From CAZUVQ01 sp964623915 (GTDB lineage: Bacteria > Bacillota > Clostridia > UMGS1883 > UMGS1540): 12,778 nucleotides of DNA. Shown here piece by piece: positions 1 through 7,508 of the stretch (positions are counted from its first letter, which is position 1; the number at the start of each line of letters is the position of its first letter). The stretch is from assembly GCA_964623915.1 (NCBI GenBank), contig CAZUVQ010000052.1, forward strand, positions 1-12,778, in the 5' to 3' direction. Below the pieces are notes generated by a model that worked only from the letters and a program-made list of their open reading frames with translations, was not told where the DNA came from and did no database searches. A program made the translations under genes and the position numbers.

Positions 1-79
1 GACCCCTTAACTAAAAATAGTATTATTATGATTTACTAATTTTGATTTATTAATATTGTAAAAAATTCACCTTAAGTAG

Positions 80-108
80 TTGACAAAAATATTAGTTTGT
101 GCTATTAT
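80..108 (+). promoter_or_regulatory. Sigma-A promoter of tRNA-Leu
   Basis: A perfect -35 TTGACA (80-85) and a -10 TATTAT (103-108, five of six matches to TATAAT) are separated by exactly 17 bases. Transcription should start near 115, about 8 bases before the mature tRNA 5' end. Bases 1-79 are AT-rich and show no gene. Confidence 0.85.
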
Positions 109-122
109 GGTCAAGTACAATT

Positions 123-210
123 GCTCGAGTGGCGGAACTGGCAGACGCACAGGACTTAAAATCCTGCGGCCCTTAAAGCCGTACCGGTTCGATTCCGGTC
201 TCGAGCACCA
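123..210 (+). tRNA. tRNA-Leu, anticodon UAA
   Basis: A complete class II cloverleaf can be folded. The acceptor stem pairs GCTCGAG (123-129) with CTCGAGC (200-206), followed by discriminator A and an encoded CCA (208-210). The anticodon stem CAGGA/TCCTG encloses the 7-base loop CTTAAAA, giving anticodon TAA for leucine UUA/UUG codons. The long variable arm and the T arm with the usual GTTCGATTC loop region are present. The gene has its own promoter and terminator, so it is a single-gene transcription unit. Confidence 0.97.
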
Positions 211-212
211 CG

Positions 213-241
213 ACGGGGCAAAGCGAGCTTTGCCCCGTTTT
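213..241 (+). terminator. Rho-independent terminator of tRNA-Leu
   Basis: An 11-base-pair perfect stem, ACGGGGCAAAG (213-223) with CTTTGCCCCGT (228-238), has the 4-base loop CGAG and is followed by a short T run. It starts three bases after the tRNA CCA end. Confidence 0.9.
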
Positions 242-307
242 CGTATGCAAAAAAAGTAAGCGTCAAACCATCCACACCTTTTGCCCCATCGAACCCATGA
301 AATTGCG

Positions 308-342
308 AACCCTGATAATCTAAATGATTGTCAGGGTTTTTT
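308..342 (+). terminator. Second terminator-like hairpin in the intergenic region
   Basis: AACCCTGATAATC (308-320) pairs with GATTGTCAGGGTT (326-338) around the loop TAAAT, with one G-T wobble, and six T residues follow (337-342). It is a strong intrinsic terminator in form but has no gene directly before it. It may back up the tRNA terminator or end a short unrecognised transcript. Apart from this hairpin and a small inverted repeat, GATACA/TGTATC at 385-402, nothing else is visible between 242 and 453. Confidence 0.7.
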
Positions 343-453
343 CACCAATTTTTAATATTTGCTTAATTATTTTAAAAATTGTACGATACATAGTTGTGTA
401 TCATTGAAAAGTGGGGGCACTCAAAAATAGCAACATAAATTTATTTTTTTATC

Positions 454-482
454 TTTACTTTTTCATTTAACAGTGATATAAT
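454..482 (+). promoter_or_regulatory. Extended -10 promoter of the SLH surface protein gene
   Basis: A perfect TATAAT (477-482) is preceded by the extended -10 element TG (474-475). A weaker -35, TTTACT (454-459, four of six matches), sits 17 bases upstream. The start would lie near 489, giving a leader of about 24 bases, too short for a riboswitch. The ribosome binding site TGGAGGAA (501-508) lies 6 bases before the ATG at 513 when counted from GGAGG. Confidence 0.75.
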
Positions 483-512
483 AAACTATAAACAGTAAAA
501 TGGAGGAACGAT

Positions 513-3500
513 ATGAATAAAAACACGAAAAGAACATGCGCATTATTTCTTGTATTAAGTTTAGTGATGCTATTATTACCACTTAGTAGCATCAGTGTAT
601 TTGCTGATAGTTGGCAAGACAGTAAAGCAGACGGATTTGCGGGTGGAGACGGCACGGCTTCTCAGCCCTATCAGATTTCAACTGCCGGAGAACTGGCATT
701 ACTATCTTACTACTCAAACAATGTAAGCTACATGACTGCTCATTATACTTTAGTTGAGGATATTGATTTGAGCGATTATGAGTGGATGCCTATTTCGGGT
801 TTCGAAGGCAATTTTGATGGAAACGGTAAGATGATTTCCGGGCTAAATATAGGAGCTGAAGGCAACGGAAGAAATTATGAGAGTGGGCTCTTTAGCTCTC
901 TTGGAGAAGATGCAGTAATTAAAAATGTAAATCTGGATGTAAATATTTATACCCAATCTGAATCTGATTATTATTCTTCTTATATTGGTGTTGGCGGGCT
1001 TGCAGGATACAATAACGGAATTATATACAAATGCAATGTTACAGGAGAAATCAATTCATCTAAAATGGTGGTCGGTGGATTGACAGGTTTCAATGGCGGT
1101 AAAATATATTATTGTACAACTGATGTAAAAATAACAAATACCTTTTATACCGGAGGTCTTGTAGGAATGGATTATGGAGGAGGTATATATTTTTCAAATT
1201 CCAACGGTGAGACAAATGGTGTTGATGCATATGTAGGTGGTTTGGTGGGATCTGCTGAGGACTCAGTTGTGGATAATTGTTTTTCCACTTCTACCATTAC
1301 TGATGGTAACAATGCAGCAGGATTGGTTTCCATATGTTATAATAGTGAGATAATAAACAGTTTTGCTACAGGTGATGTTTCTGGGAAATATGCAGGCGGT
1401 TTGTGCGGTGAAATTGATAATTCAAATGTATATAATTGTTATTCTACTGGAAATGTAACAGGTGATGAGGATTATTCAGCTGTAGCTGGATTTTCATATA
1501 GTGTCACTAATGTAAGCCGGGTAGAAAACTGCTACTCAACCGGATCTGCATCTGCTAACGGAAATGTAGGCGGATTTACCGCATCTGCATCTGAAGGCTC
1601 AATAATAAATAACAGTTATTATAATTTAGATGCGGAACAAATAATAAATGGAACGGTTATAGAAGAAAAAAGAGGTATTTGTTCAGGCGATGATGTGATA
1701 ACCGGTCTGCCATCTGATGTAATGAAGGGAAATAATACTGAAGCATTTACGATTACATATAAATCAGGAGAAGATACATATACTGCTGATAGTTTTATTG
1801 ATGCTTTAAACGGTGGGGTTTCAAGCCTTTCAGGACGCCAGTTTAACCCTTGGGTTTCGGATAATAAAAATACAAATGATGGTTATCCTGTTTTGGAAAT
1901 AACAGAAGCTAAAAGCATCATTATAAAACCAGATGCTAATAAAACAAATGAGAATATGGGCTTGTTGCAGTTGGAGGCAACTGTATATCCTAAAAATGCT
2001 TCTGATAAAACAGTACATTGGTCAATCACAAATGGTGGTGAATTGGCAACAATTGATCAAAATGGTTTAATCAATGCAAAAGGAAACGGAATTATAGAGG
2101 TTACGGCATCAAGCTATAGAGATTCAAATATAACATCAAGCATCAGTATTACAATAACAAATCAAAAAACAAGCTGGCAGCTTGCGGATAATTTGCCAGA
2201 GGGCTTTGAAAAGGGAACCGGAACAGCTGAGGATCCAATAGAAATATCAAAACCAGAAGAGCTTGCGCTACTGAGTAAACTGGTAAATGAAGAGCAAACT
2301 GATTCTGGGGAAAATTATTACAATGAATTATCATATAAATTGACCGCTGATATTGACATCGGCGCTCATAGGTGGGTTCCGATAGGCAATTATGATTATC
2401 ATTTCAAAGGGAATTTTGATGGTAACGGTAAAACAATTAAAGGTCTGAATATATTAATAGATGAAGATAACCCCTTTGAAGTCTCGGGCTTGTTCGGGGT
2501 GTTAGAAAATGCAGTTGTCGAAAGCTTAAAAATCAAAGATGCCAGTATAAAACAATATGGTTATGATTCAGACAGCGGTTTTTTAGCAGGTGAAACATAT
2601 ATGTCAACGCTAAAAGACTGTATGGTTTCCGGAGATATTTATGCCATGGATGATTGCGGTGGATTGGTTGGGTTTAATAGAAGTAATATTGATAATTGCC
2701 ACACAAAAGTTAAAATTACTGATATTGGATTTGGGCGCGGCTCATTTCGGGCAGGCGGTTTAGCAATTGCTAATTTATTATTGGATGATATAGATGAGCA
2801 AGACATGGATATGGAAACCAATGGCATAACAAACAGCAGTTCGGATTGCGAAATTTTTACTAAAAATGAAGAAGCTTATGTTGCCGGGTTGGTTGCAGAA
2901 AACTTTGGCTTTATTAAGAACAGCTCGTCAAAATGTAATATTACGGTGAAGGATTATTCTTATGCAGGCGGTTTAGTTACAAACAACGCGGGCAAAATAT
3001 CGGGCTGCAATGCAAAAGGAAACATAAGTATTGCAAATGGTTCTGTTTCAGGAGGTCTTATTGCTACAAACTCTGATGAGCTAAAAGACAGCTTTGCAGA
3101 GGTTAATATTACCGGTGATGATTATGTTGTAATCGGTGGTTTGATTGGTAATACCGAAGATAGATACAGATACCTGACAAAAAGCAATAGTTTATTTGAT
3201 GTCGAAAAGTCAGATGAAGGGAATTTCTCAAACAGAACCATAGAGCTAAATAGAATGAAGGGGCCTGAATTTGAGTTTTCAATTGATAATTGCTATGCTG
3301 CCGGAGATATCAAAGGAAAAGACAATTCTTTTTTAGGTGGCTTAGTAGGTTCATCCCTTCCCAATAGAATAGAAAGAGATATAAATAGCATGGCTGTAGC
3401 AGACGATGACCTTAGTAATCCTGTAAGTATGGGTTTTAAAGAAGATGAGCCTTATATAATTTCAAATAGCCACGCAAAAGGAACGGTAACTGGCGGAAAA

Positions 3501-5324
3501 AATTCGTTTATTGGTGGTATAACTGGAATGAGTGTTTATACTATTGAAAATTGTTTTGCAGAATCCGAGGTAAGTGGCGGGCTTAATTCCTGTATAGGGG
3601 GTCTTGCGGGGGGCAGTGCCGGAGTTGTTTCCAGCAGCTTTTTTAAAGGAAGCGTAACAGGCGATGGTAATGAAGAAGATTCCATACATCCTTTTGCTGC
3701 CGGAGGGCTTGTTGGCGTAAATATGGGAACGATTGAAAAAACCTATGCAAATTGTGATGTTATTAATGGTGATAATTCCTTTGCTGGGGGATTGGTTGGA
3801 GCAAATGAACAAGAAAATTCTATAATATCTGATAGTTATGCTACCGGCAATGTAGCAGGCGGTAAAAATTCCGTTGTTGGAGGGTTGGTTGGAGAAAATT
3901 ATCAGGAAGATCGCAAGGAATATGATAGTTTTGCTATTGGCAATTCTGGTGGCGGAGGTGGTTCCGTTACAAATAGAGGTTTAATTTCAAATGTTTATTA
4001 CAATACTGATTATAAGCAAACTGTAAATGGGAAACTCCAAGAGTCAACAGGTATCGGCTATTCACCTGTATCTACAATCGAAGGAACAGAGCCAAATATT
4101 ATTGGTTTAAATACAATACAGATGACGGGAATGGATTCCATATCAGAAGATTGTATGAATTTTACAGCCAATGAGTGGGTAGAAACAGAAGCCATTAACG
4201 GAAAAGTTTATTATCCTCAGCTTATGGCTTTTAATGAGAAAGAGATATCTGAAGACATAAAGAATTCCTCTCTTGAAAGTGTAACATTTGAATCCGTGCC
4301 GCCTTTCTTTACGTCAGACCTTTCAAAATCGAAAGATGTTGAAAAGGGTGATAATGTAACATTAAAGGTAAAAGCAAAAAATGAAGATGGTAGCCTTATT
4401 ACATATCAATGGTTTAAAAACGGAAAAGCCATAGAGGGAGAAACCTCAAATGCATTAACATTAAATAAAGTTAAAGAATCTGATAAAGGCTCTTACAGTG
4501 TTACTGCAACTAATAATATATTTAATATTAAAATAGCTGAAACAGACAGTGAAAAATGCAAGCTTACAGTAAATGAAAAGAATGAAAGAAGGGGCGATCC
4601 AATTGATTCGGGCAGCGGTATCTACAATAGCAATTATTTAAACAGTAATACAGCTGCGTTATATTCTGTTCAAAACGGTAAAGAAGCTATATTATCACTC
4701 AGCGAAATTGTAAAAGATCGCCGCAATAATAACAACACTAATAATGGTAAATATTATTTAAAGGAAAACAAAAAATATTTTTCTGACATTAATGAGCACT
4801 GGGCAAAAGATTCAATCGATTTTGTTACTGCAAGGGAATTATTTTCCGGAACAGATTCAGAAGTGTTCAGCCCTGATTTATGTATGACAAGAGGCATGTT
4901 GGTTACGGTTCTTGGCAGGCTTTGGGGAGTGGACATAAACGAGGATTATCAAAGCACATTTGCCGATGTAAATAATGATGCTTACTATGGCAAGTATGTT
5001 TCATGGGCAGCTCAGAATAGTATTGTAAGTGGTACAGGGAATAACATGTTTTCGCCTGACCAGCCAATAAAACGAGAAGAGCTGACTACTATAATTGATA
5101 GGTTTGTAAGCTTTACAGGGCTTGAATTAACCTTTGTTAGAAATTATTCTGATTTTGCCGATAACAATAGCATAAGTGATTGGGCGACAGATGGAATAAT
5201 TAAGCTTTACAAGGCTGGAGTTATAAACGGAAAGCCCGGAAATGTTTTTGAACCACAAGGTATGGCAACTCGTGCCGAAGTTGCAAGTATAATAAAATCT
5301 CTCTTTACTAATTTAATAAAATAG
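513..5324 (+). CDS. Large secreted S-layer-anchored protein with GLUG repeats, BIG2-like, Ig-like and three SLH domains
   Basis: This predicted 1,603-residue surface protein has an N-terminal signal peptide (basic start, hydrophobic stretch 10-31, likely cleavage VFA|DS after residue 31). Residues about 33-380 and 554-1175 each start with a similar segment (SWQ..., ELALLS, GNFDGNGK, GLNI) and continue as many GLUG-type repeats (GGLVG followed by an N-C-(Y/F)-A-x-G-x-(V/I)-G-like pattern), expected to form a beta-helix. A BIG2-like domain lies at about 467-548 and an Ig-like domain (WFKNGK, DKGSYSVTATN) at about 1262-1335. A polar linker leads to SLH domains at about 1423-1466, 1482-1530 and 1544-1600. 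SLH domains bind pyruvylated secondary wall polymer, so the protein should be cell-surface attached. No catalytic domain is visible. An adhesin or structural role is inference. The gene stands alone behind its own promoter. Confidence 0.9.
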   Translation: MNKNTKRTCALFLVLSLVMLLLPLSSISVFADSWQDSKADGFAGGDGTASQPYQISTAGELALLSYYSNNVSYMTAHYTLVEDIDLSDYEWMPISGFEGNFDGNGKMISGLNIGAEGNGRNYESGLFSSLGEDAVIKNVNLDVNIYTQSESDYYSSYIGVGGLAGYNNGIIYKCNVTGEINSSKMVVGGLTGFNGGKIYYCTTDVKITNTFYTGGLVGMDYGGGIYFSNSNGETNGVDAYVGGLVGSAEDSVVDNCFSTSTITDGNNAAGLVSICYNSEIINSFATGDVSGKYAGGLCGEIDNSNVYNCYSTGNVTGDEDYSAVAGFSYSVTNVSRVENCYSTGSASANGNVGGFTASASEGSIINNSYYNLDAEQIINGTVIEEKRGICSGDDVITGLPSDVMKGNNTEAFTITYKSGEDTYTADSFIDALNGGVSSLSGRQFNPWVSDNKNTNDGYPVLEITEAKSIIIKPDANKTNENMGLLQLEATVYPKNASDKTVHWSITNGGELATIDQNGLINAKGNGIIEVTASSYRDSNITSSISITITNQKTSWQLADNLPEGFEKGTGTAEDPIEISKPEELALLSKLVNEEQTDSGENYYNELSYKLTADIDIGAHRWVPIGNYDYHFKGNFDGNGKTIKGLNILIDEDNPFEVSGLFGVLENAVVESLKIKDASIKQYGYDSDSGFLAGETYMSTLKDCMVSGDIYAMDDCGGLVGFNRSNIDNCHTKVKITDIGFGRGSFRAGGLAIANLLLDDIDEQDMDMETNGITNSSSDCEIFTKNEEAYVAGLVAENFGFIKNSSSKCNITVKDYSYAGGLVTNNAGKISGCNAKGNISIANGSVSGGLIATNSDELKDSFAEVNITGDDYVVIGGLIGNTEDRYRYLTKSNSLFDVEKSDEGNFSNRTIELNRMKGPEFEFSIDNCYAAGDIKGKDNSFLGGLVGSSLPNRIERDINSMAVADDDLSNPVSMGFKEDEPYIISNSHAKGTVTGGKNSFIGGITGMSVYTIENCFAESEVSGGLNSCIGGLAGGSAGVVSSSFFKGSVTGDGNEEDSIHPFAAGGLVGVNMGTIEKTYANCDVINGDNSFAGGLVGANEQENSIISDSYATGNVAGGKNSVVGGLVGENYQEDRKEYDSFAIGNSGGGGGSVTNRGLISNVYYNTDYKQTVNGKLQESTGIGYSPVSTIEGTEPNIIGLNTIQMTGMDSISEDCMNFTANEWVETEAINGKVYYPQLMAFNEKEISEDIKNSSLESVTFESVPPFFTSDLSKSKDVEKGDNVTLKVKAKNEDGSLITYQWFKNGKAIEGETSNALTLNKVKESDKGSYSVTATNNIFNIKIAETDSEKCKLTVNEKNERRGDPIDSGSGIYNSNYLNSNTAALYSVQNGKEAILSLSEIVKDRRNNNNTNNGKYYLKENKKYFSDINEHWAKDSIDFVTARELFSGTDSEVFSPDLCMTRGMLVTVLGRLWGVDINEDYQSTFADVNNDAYYGKYVSWAAQNSIVSGTGNNMFSPDQPIKREELTTIIDRFVSFTGLELTFVRNYSDFADNNSISDWATDGIIKLYKAGVINGKPGNVFEPQGMATRAEVASIIKSLFTNLIK

Positions 5325-5328
5325 TGGC

Positions 5329-5380
5329 TCACAAAGCAGGTGCATTTATTGTATCAGCTTTGTATATTAAGGCTTTGTGA
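5329..5380. repeat. Inverted repeat with two alternative right arms
   Basis: TCACAAAGC (5329-5337) is complementary to GCTTTGTGA (5372-5380), and its inner part ACAAAGC also matches GCTTTGT at 5357-5363, so two mutually exclusive hairpins are possible. It begins five bases after the stop codon of the large surface protein gene. No T run follows, so it is not a classic terminator. Bases 5381-5431 show no gene. Confidence 0.6.
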
Positions 5381-5431
5381 AAAGAACAAATATAATCGGG
5401 GGCGTTTCTGATGGTGTAATTACCAGCTCCT

Positions 5432-5479
5432 CAATGGGGTTTGGTGCATAAAATATATTTTATGCACCAAACCCCATTG
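5432..5479. repeat. Perfect 48-base palindrome, possible terminator
   Basis: Bases 5432-5455 are the exact reverse complement of 5456-5479, giving 24-base arms with no spacer. The outer part of each arm is GC-richer (CAATGGGGTTTGGTGC) and the centre is AT-only, so RNA would fold into a long hairpin with a small AT loop. The sequence TTTATTAT follows, a weak T-rich tail. It may end the upstream surface-protein transcript. A cruciform site or the remnant of a small mobile repeat is also possible. Confidence 0.85.
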
Positions 5480-5565
5480 TTTATTATGAAAACCTATAAA
5501 TTAAGTATTAAAAAACAGTAACATTTTTATTGATGTGGAATAAGATATTAAAGCGAGGTGAATAT

Positions 5566-6006
5566 ATGGACACAAGAGAACTCTTTGCAAGATTAATTAA
5601 ATGTGAAGCCGGAGGTGAAGGCATTGACGGGATGCGAGCTGTTGCAACGGTAGTTATGAACCGTGTAAGGGTGCCTTATGGCGAATATCAAAGGACGGGG
5701 ATGGGAAACCTCAGAAGGGTTATTGAACAGTTTTGTCAGTTTTCATGCTATAAAACAACGATAGGAGGTGTTCCAAATTCACAGAATGTTTGGGTTTTGA
5801 CACCGGAGGAAATACATTATGAAGTAGCAGACTGGGCTATCAACGGAGGCGTTCATATTGGAGCTACTTCAGATACTTTATGGTACATGAATCCGTTCAG
5901 ACCACAATGCCCGAATTTTTTCCCATACAATAGAACAGGATATTGGCTTACAAGAATAAATCAGCATTGCTTTTATAATCCGACCGCCGCATATGCACAA
6001 ACATAA
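5566..6006 (+). CDS. cwlJ: CwlJ-like spore cortex-lytic cell wall hydrolase
   Basis: The 146-residue product is close to the roughly 140 residues of Bacillus CwlJ and belongs to the SleB/CwlJ hydrolase family (Hydrolase_2), which degrades spore cortex peptidoglycan during germination. It shows the family motif CEAGGEG (residues 13-19, with E14 the expected catalytic acid and E18 also conserved), then GMRAVATVVMNR, and a C-terminal HCFYNPT motif. Like CwlJ and unlike SleB, it has no signal peptide or peptidoglycan-binding domain. That fits a protein made in the mother cell and placed in the coat. The ATG at 5566 is chosen because GAGGTGA (5555-5561) lies just upstream; a start at 5530 would add 12 residues with no good ribosome binding site. 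The gerQ-like gene follows after 71 bases, probably in one operon. A sporulation sigma-factor promoter could not be assigned with confidence. Confidence 0.9.
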   Translation: MDTRELFARLIKCEAGGEGIDGMRAVATVVMNRVRVPYGEYQRTGMGNLRRVIEQFCQFSCYKTTIGGVPNSQNVWVLTPEEIHYEVADWAINGGVHIGATSDTLWYMNPFRPQCPNFFPYNRTGYWLTRINQHCFYNPTAAYAQT

Positions 6007-6010
6007 TTAA

Positions 6011-6024
6011 GTGCCCGAGGGCAC
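6011..6024. repeat. Small palindrome in the cwlJ-gerQ spacer
   Basis: GTGCCC and GGGCAC are separated by two bases (GA). The site lies five bases after the cwlJ stop codon. There is no T run, so it is unlikely to stop transcription. It could stabilise or mark processing of a bicistronic mRNA, which is inference. Confidence 0.45.
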
Positions 6025-6077
6025 AGAGATACTTTGAGACTATTTAAAATAAAAAAAATTTATGAGGTGATTTATTT

Positions 6078-6452
6078 ATGGCAAACAATATTAATTGGAT
6101 GGGAAATCCTGTGGTTGACAGAAATGCATCTAATCAAGCAAGCTCAAGAATGCCCTACCAAAGTCAGGTAAACCAAAATGCTCAAGAAAGGGATCCTGTC
6201 GCTCAAGGTAGTATGAGAGAAGATATAGAGGGCCCGCCAATGTTGTCAGAACCCGGCTACATACCGTATTTTTTAAGAAGAAATATTGGAAGAAATATTT
6301 TAGCCGAATTTATTATTAACAACGCCTATATAGACAAAGCAGGAAAATTAGTTGAAGTAGGAATTAACTATTTCGTTTTGGAAAATTCAAGTACTAACAC
6401 AACTATAATGTGTGATTTATATTCAGTAAAATTTGTGGATGTTCTAAATTAA
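6078..6452 (+). CDS. GerQ-like spore coat protein, divergent
   Basis: The 124-residue protein has a low-complexity N-terminal half rich in Asn, Gln and Ser (about 1-50) and a compact C-terminal half (about 52-124). The pattern P-x-L-x(4)-YI, (L/R)RxNxG, a short strand region, then a buried stretch ending YxVKFVDVL resembles the GerQ family C-terminal domain as I remember it. GerQ is a coat protein needed to place or keep active the cortex hydrolase CwlJ, and in some Bacillus the two genes are adjacent, as here. The ribosome binding site GAGGTGA (6064-6070) supports the ATG at 6078. The N-terminal half contains no lysine (the first is K87), unlike Bacillus GerQ, whose N-terminal lysines are cross-linked by transglutaminase. 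The family call rests on pattern plus context, so it is probable rather than certain. No signal peptide or membrane segment is seen. Confidence 0.68.
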   Translation: MANNINWMGNPVVDRNASNQASSRMPYQSQVNQNAQERDPVAQGSMREDIEGPPMLSEPGYIPYFLRRNIGRNILAEFIINNAYIDKAGKLVEVGINYFVLENSSTNTTIMCDLYSVKFVDVLN

Positions 6453-6456
6453 CAAT

Positions 6457-6488
6457 AAGGGCGCTCCCCAAAAGTGAGGTGCGCCCTT
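6457..6488. terminator. Bidirectional terminator between gerQ-like gene and spo0A
   Basis: AAGGGCGC (6457-6464) pairs with GCGCCCTT (6481-6488), with partial further pairing inside. On the plus strand TTTGTTT follows, and on the minus strand TTATTGTTAATT follows. It lies in the 45-base gap between two converging genes and can serve both. Confidence 0.82.
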
Positions 6489-6497
6489 TGTTTATGC

Positions 6498-7286
6498 TTA
6501 GACGACCTTCATGCCAAGACGCAGCCTGTCGGCAATCATAGCTATGAATTCAGAGTTAGTGGGCTTTCCCTTTGAGTTGCTAACAGTGTAACCAAACAGT
6601 TTGTACAAATTTTCTTCGCTGCCGCGAATACACGCAACTTCAATTGCATGACGGATAGCTCTTTCAACCCTGGATGGGGACGTTTTGTGATTTGAAGCAA
6701 CCTTTGGGTAAAGCTGTTTTGTAACAGCACCGATAAGCTCTCTGTCAAAAAGCGTCATAATAATTGCGTCACGAAGATACTGGTATCCTTTTATGTTTGC
6801 AGGGACACCTGCAAGGTGAATCATGTTTGTAACATCAATTTCGACCTGCTTTATATCTATGTTTTCATCATTTACTTTAACTGATGGTTTATAGATGTCT
6901 GATGACGGTCTGTCCTGACACAGAAACTTAATTCTATCAATAAGTACATTAGCCTCACAGGGCTTTAACATGAAATAATCAGCACCGTTCTGCATACATT
7001 GTTCAAGGTAATGTTCTTTTCTTGTTCCTGTAAGCACAATTGTAAAGGGACGTAGTGAAGAGTTTTTAGTGCGTAGACGTTTTAATACTTCGATGCCGTC
7101 CAAGCGGGGCATTACAATGTCAAGAGTTATTATCTGCGGCCTCAAAGAGTCAATCAATCTGAGGGCCTCAATGCCGTCGTTTGCAACACCTACAACATCC
7201 ATGTTATTTTCTTCAAGTGTTTTTTTCAAAAAGTTTGCGTATTCCTCATTATCTTCTGCAATCAATACTTTAATGCGGTTATTCAA
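6498..7286 (-). CDS. spo0A: Stage 0 sporulation protein A, master response regulator
   Basis: Spo0A is the phosphorylation-activated DNA-binding regulator that starts sporulation. The 262-residue product (Bacillus subtilis: 267) has a receiver domain at about 1-125 with acidic residues E11/D12, phospho-acceptor D56 (in ITLDIVMP), T86 and K108. The C-terminal effector domain spans about 150-262, with the hallmark segments GYQYLRDAI, SRVERAIRHAIE (DNA-recognition region) and GKPTNSEFIAMIAD. I start it at the TTG (7284-7286) because AGGGAGGT lies 6 bases upstream and the product then begins NNRIKVLIAEDNEEY as in the family. An ATG at 7349 in frame would add 21 residues with no family match. It is monocistronic here, convergent with the cwlJ-gerQ pair and divergent from the AbrB-like gene. 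Candidate Spo0A boxes lie upstream of its promoter. Confidence 0.97.
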   Translation of the reverse strand: MNNRIKVLIAEDNEEYANFLKKTLEENNMDVVGVANDGIEALRLIDSLRPQIITLDIVMPRLDGIEVLKRLRTKNSSLRPFTIVLTGTRKEHYLEQCMQNGADYFMLKPCEANVLIDRIKFLCQDRPSSDIYKPSVKVNDENIDIKQVEIDVTNMIHLAGVPANIKGYQYLRDAIIMTLFDRELIGAVTKQLYPKVASNHKTSPSRVERAIRHAIEVACIRGSEENLYKLFGYTVSNSKGKPTNSEFIAMIADRLRLGMKVV

Positions 7287-7320
7287 AAATAGACCTCCCT
7301 TTAATTCAATTTGCATTATT

Positions 7321-7349
7321 ATTTTACAATATTTTCCAGTTATTTGCAA
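7321..7349 (-). promoter_or_regulatory. Sigma-A-type promoter of spo0A
   Basis: On the minus strand a -35 TTGCAA (7349-7344, four of six matches) and a -10 TAAAAT (7326-7321, five of six) are 17 bases apart. The start would be near 7314, about 28 bases before the TTG start codon. I found no convincing sigma-H pair here, although Bacillus spo0A also has a sigma-H promoter. Confidence 0.6.
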
Positions 7350-7352
7350 GTG

Positions 7353-7388
7353 TTTTTTTCGGATTTTCGAAAATTATTTCGAAAAAAA
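7353..7388. promoter_or_regulatory. Candidate Spo0A-box cluster between spo0A and the AbrB-like gene
   Basis: The inverted repeat TTTTTTTCG (7353-7361) and CGAAAAAAA (7380-7388) flanks a palindrome TTTTCGAAAA (7364-7373). These give several TTTCGAAA-type cores. The right-hand one matches the Bacillus 0A-box consensus (TTTGTCGAAAAA) at 10 of 12 positions, and the central one at 9 of 12. A further TGTCGAC at 7408-7414 matches six of seven bases of the TGTCGAA core. The cluster begins 4 bases upstream of the spo0A -35. Binding by Spo0A is inference. Confidence 0.5.
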
Positions 7389-7479
7389 GTATAATTGTAC
7401 GATAACATGTCGACTTTTGGTTGAATGTTACCCATTTTACAGAAACTGGGATTTTTATAAAAAATTATCAGTTAATTGC

Positions 7480-7508
7480 TTGACATTTATGGTATTATAT
7501 GGTAATAT
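7480..7508 (+). promoter_or_regulatory. Promoter of the AbrB-like gene
   Basis: A perfect TTGACA (7480-7485) and a TAATAT (7503-7508, four of six matches to TATAAT) are 17 bases apart. The start would be near 7515, 25 bases before the ATG. A perfect TATAAT also occurs at 7390-7395 without a -35 match; the TTTTCGAAAA palindrome covers its -35 position. Confidence 0.72.

Noticed and set aside
123..210. tRNA-Leu as an attachment site of an integrated element
   Set aside because: No integrase gene and no repeated copy of the tRNA 3' end is present in the window.
361..512. Riboswitch in the leader of the surface protein gene
   Set aside because: The predicted transcription start near 489 leaves about 24 leader bases, and no known riboswitch core is visible upstream.
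3462..3812. 116-residue minus-strand open frame inside the surface protein gene
   Set aside because: It is antisense to clear GLUG repeats, has low-complexity composition and lacks a good ribosome binding site. It is a by-product of the repeat codons.
940..4010. Regularly repeated DNA in the surface gene as a CRISPR array or tandem DNA repeat
   Set aside because: The repeats are conserved at protein level (GLUG motifs) with variable DNA and lie in one long open frame.
5367..5467. Minus-strand stretch that could read ...IEELVITPSETPPIIF... before a stop
   Set aside because: It is only about 30 codons, has no start codon or ribosome binding site and runs into the 48-base palindrome. A gene remnant is possible but unsupported.
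7287..7349. Longer Spo0A start adding 21 residues
   Set aside because: The extension covers the spo0A -10/-35 region and ribosome binding site. The TTG at 7286 has AGGGAGGT at 6 bases and gives the family-typical N-terminus with D56 at the expected position.
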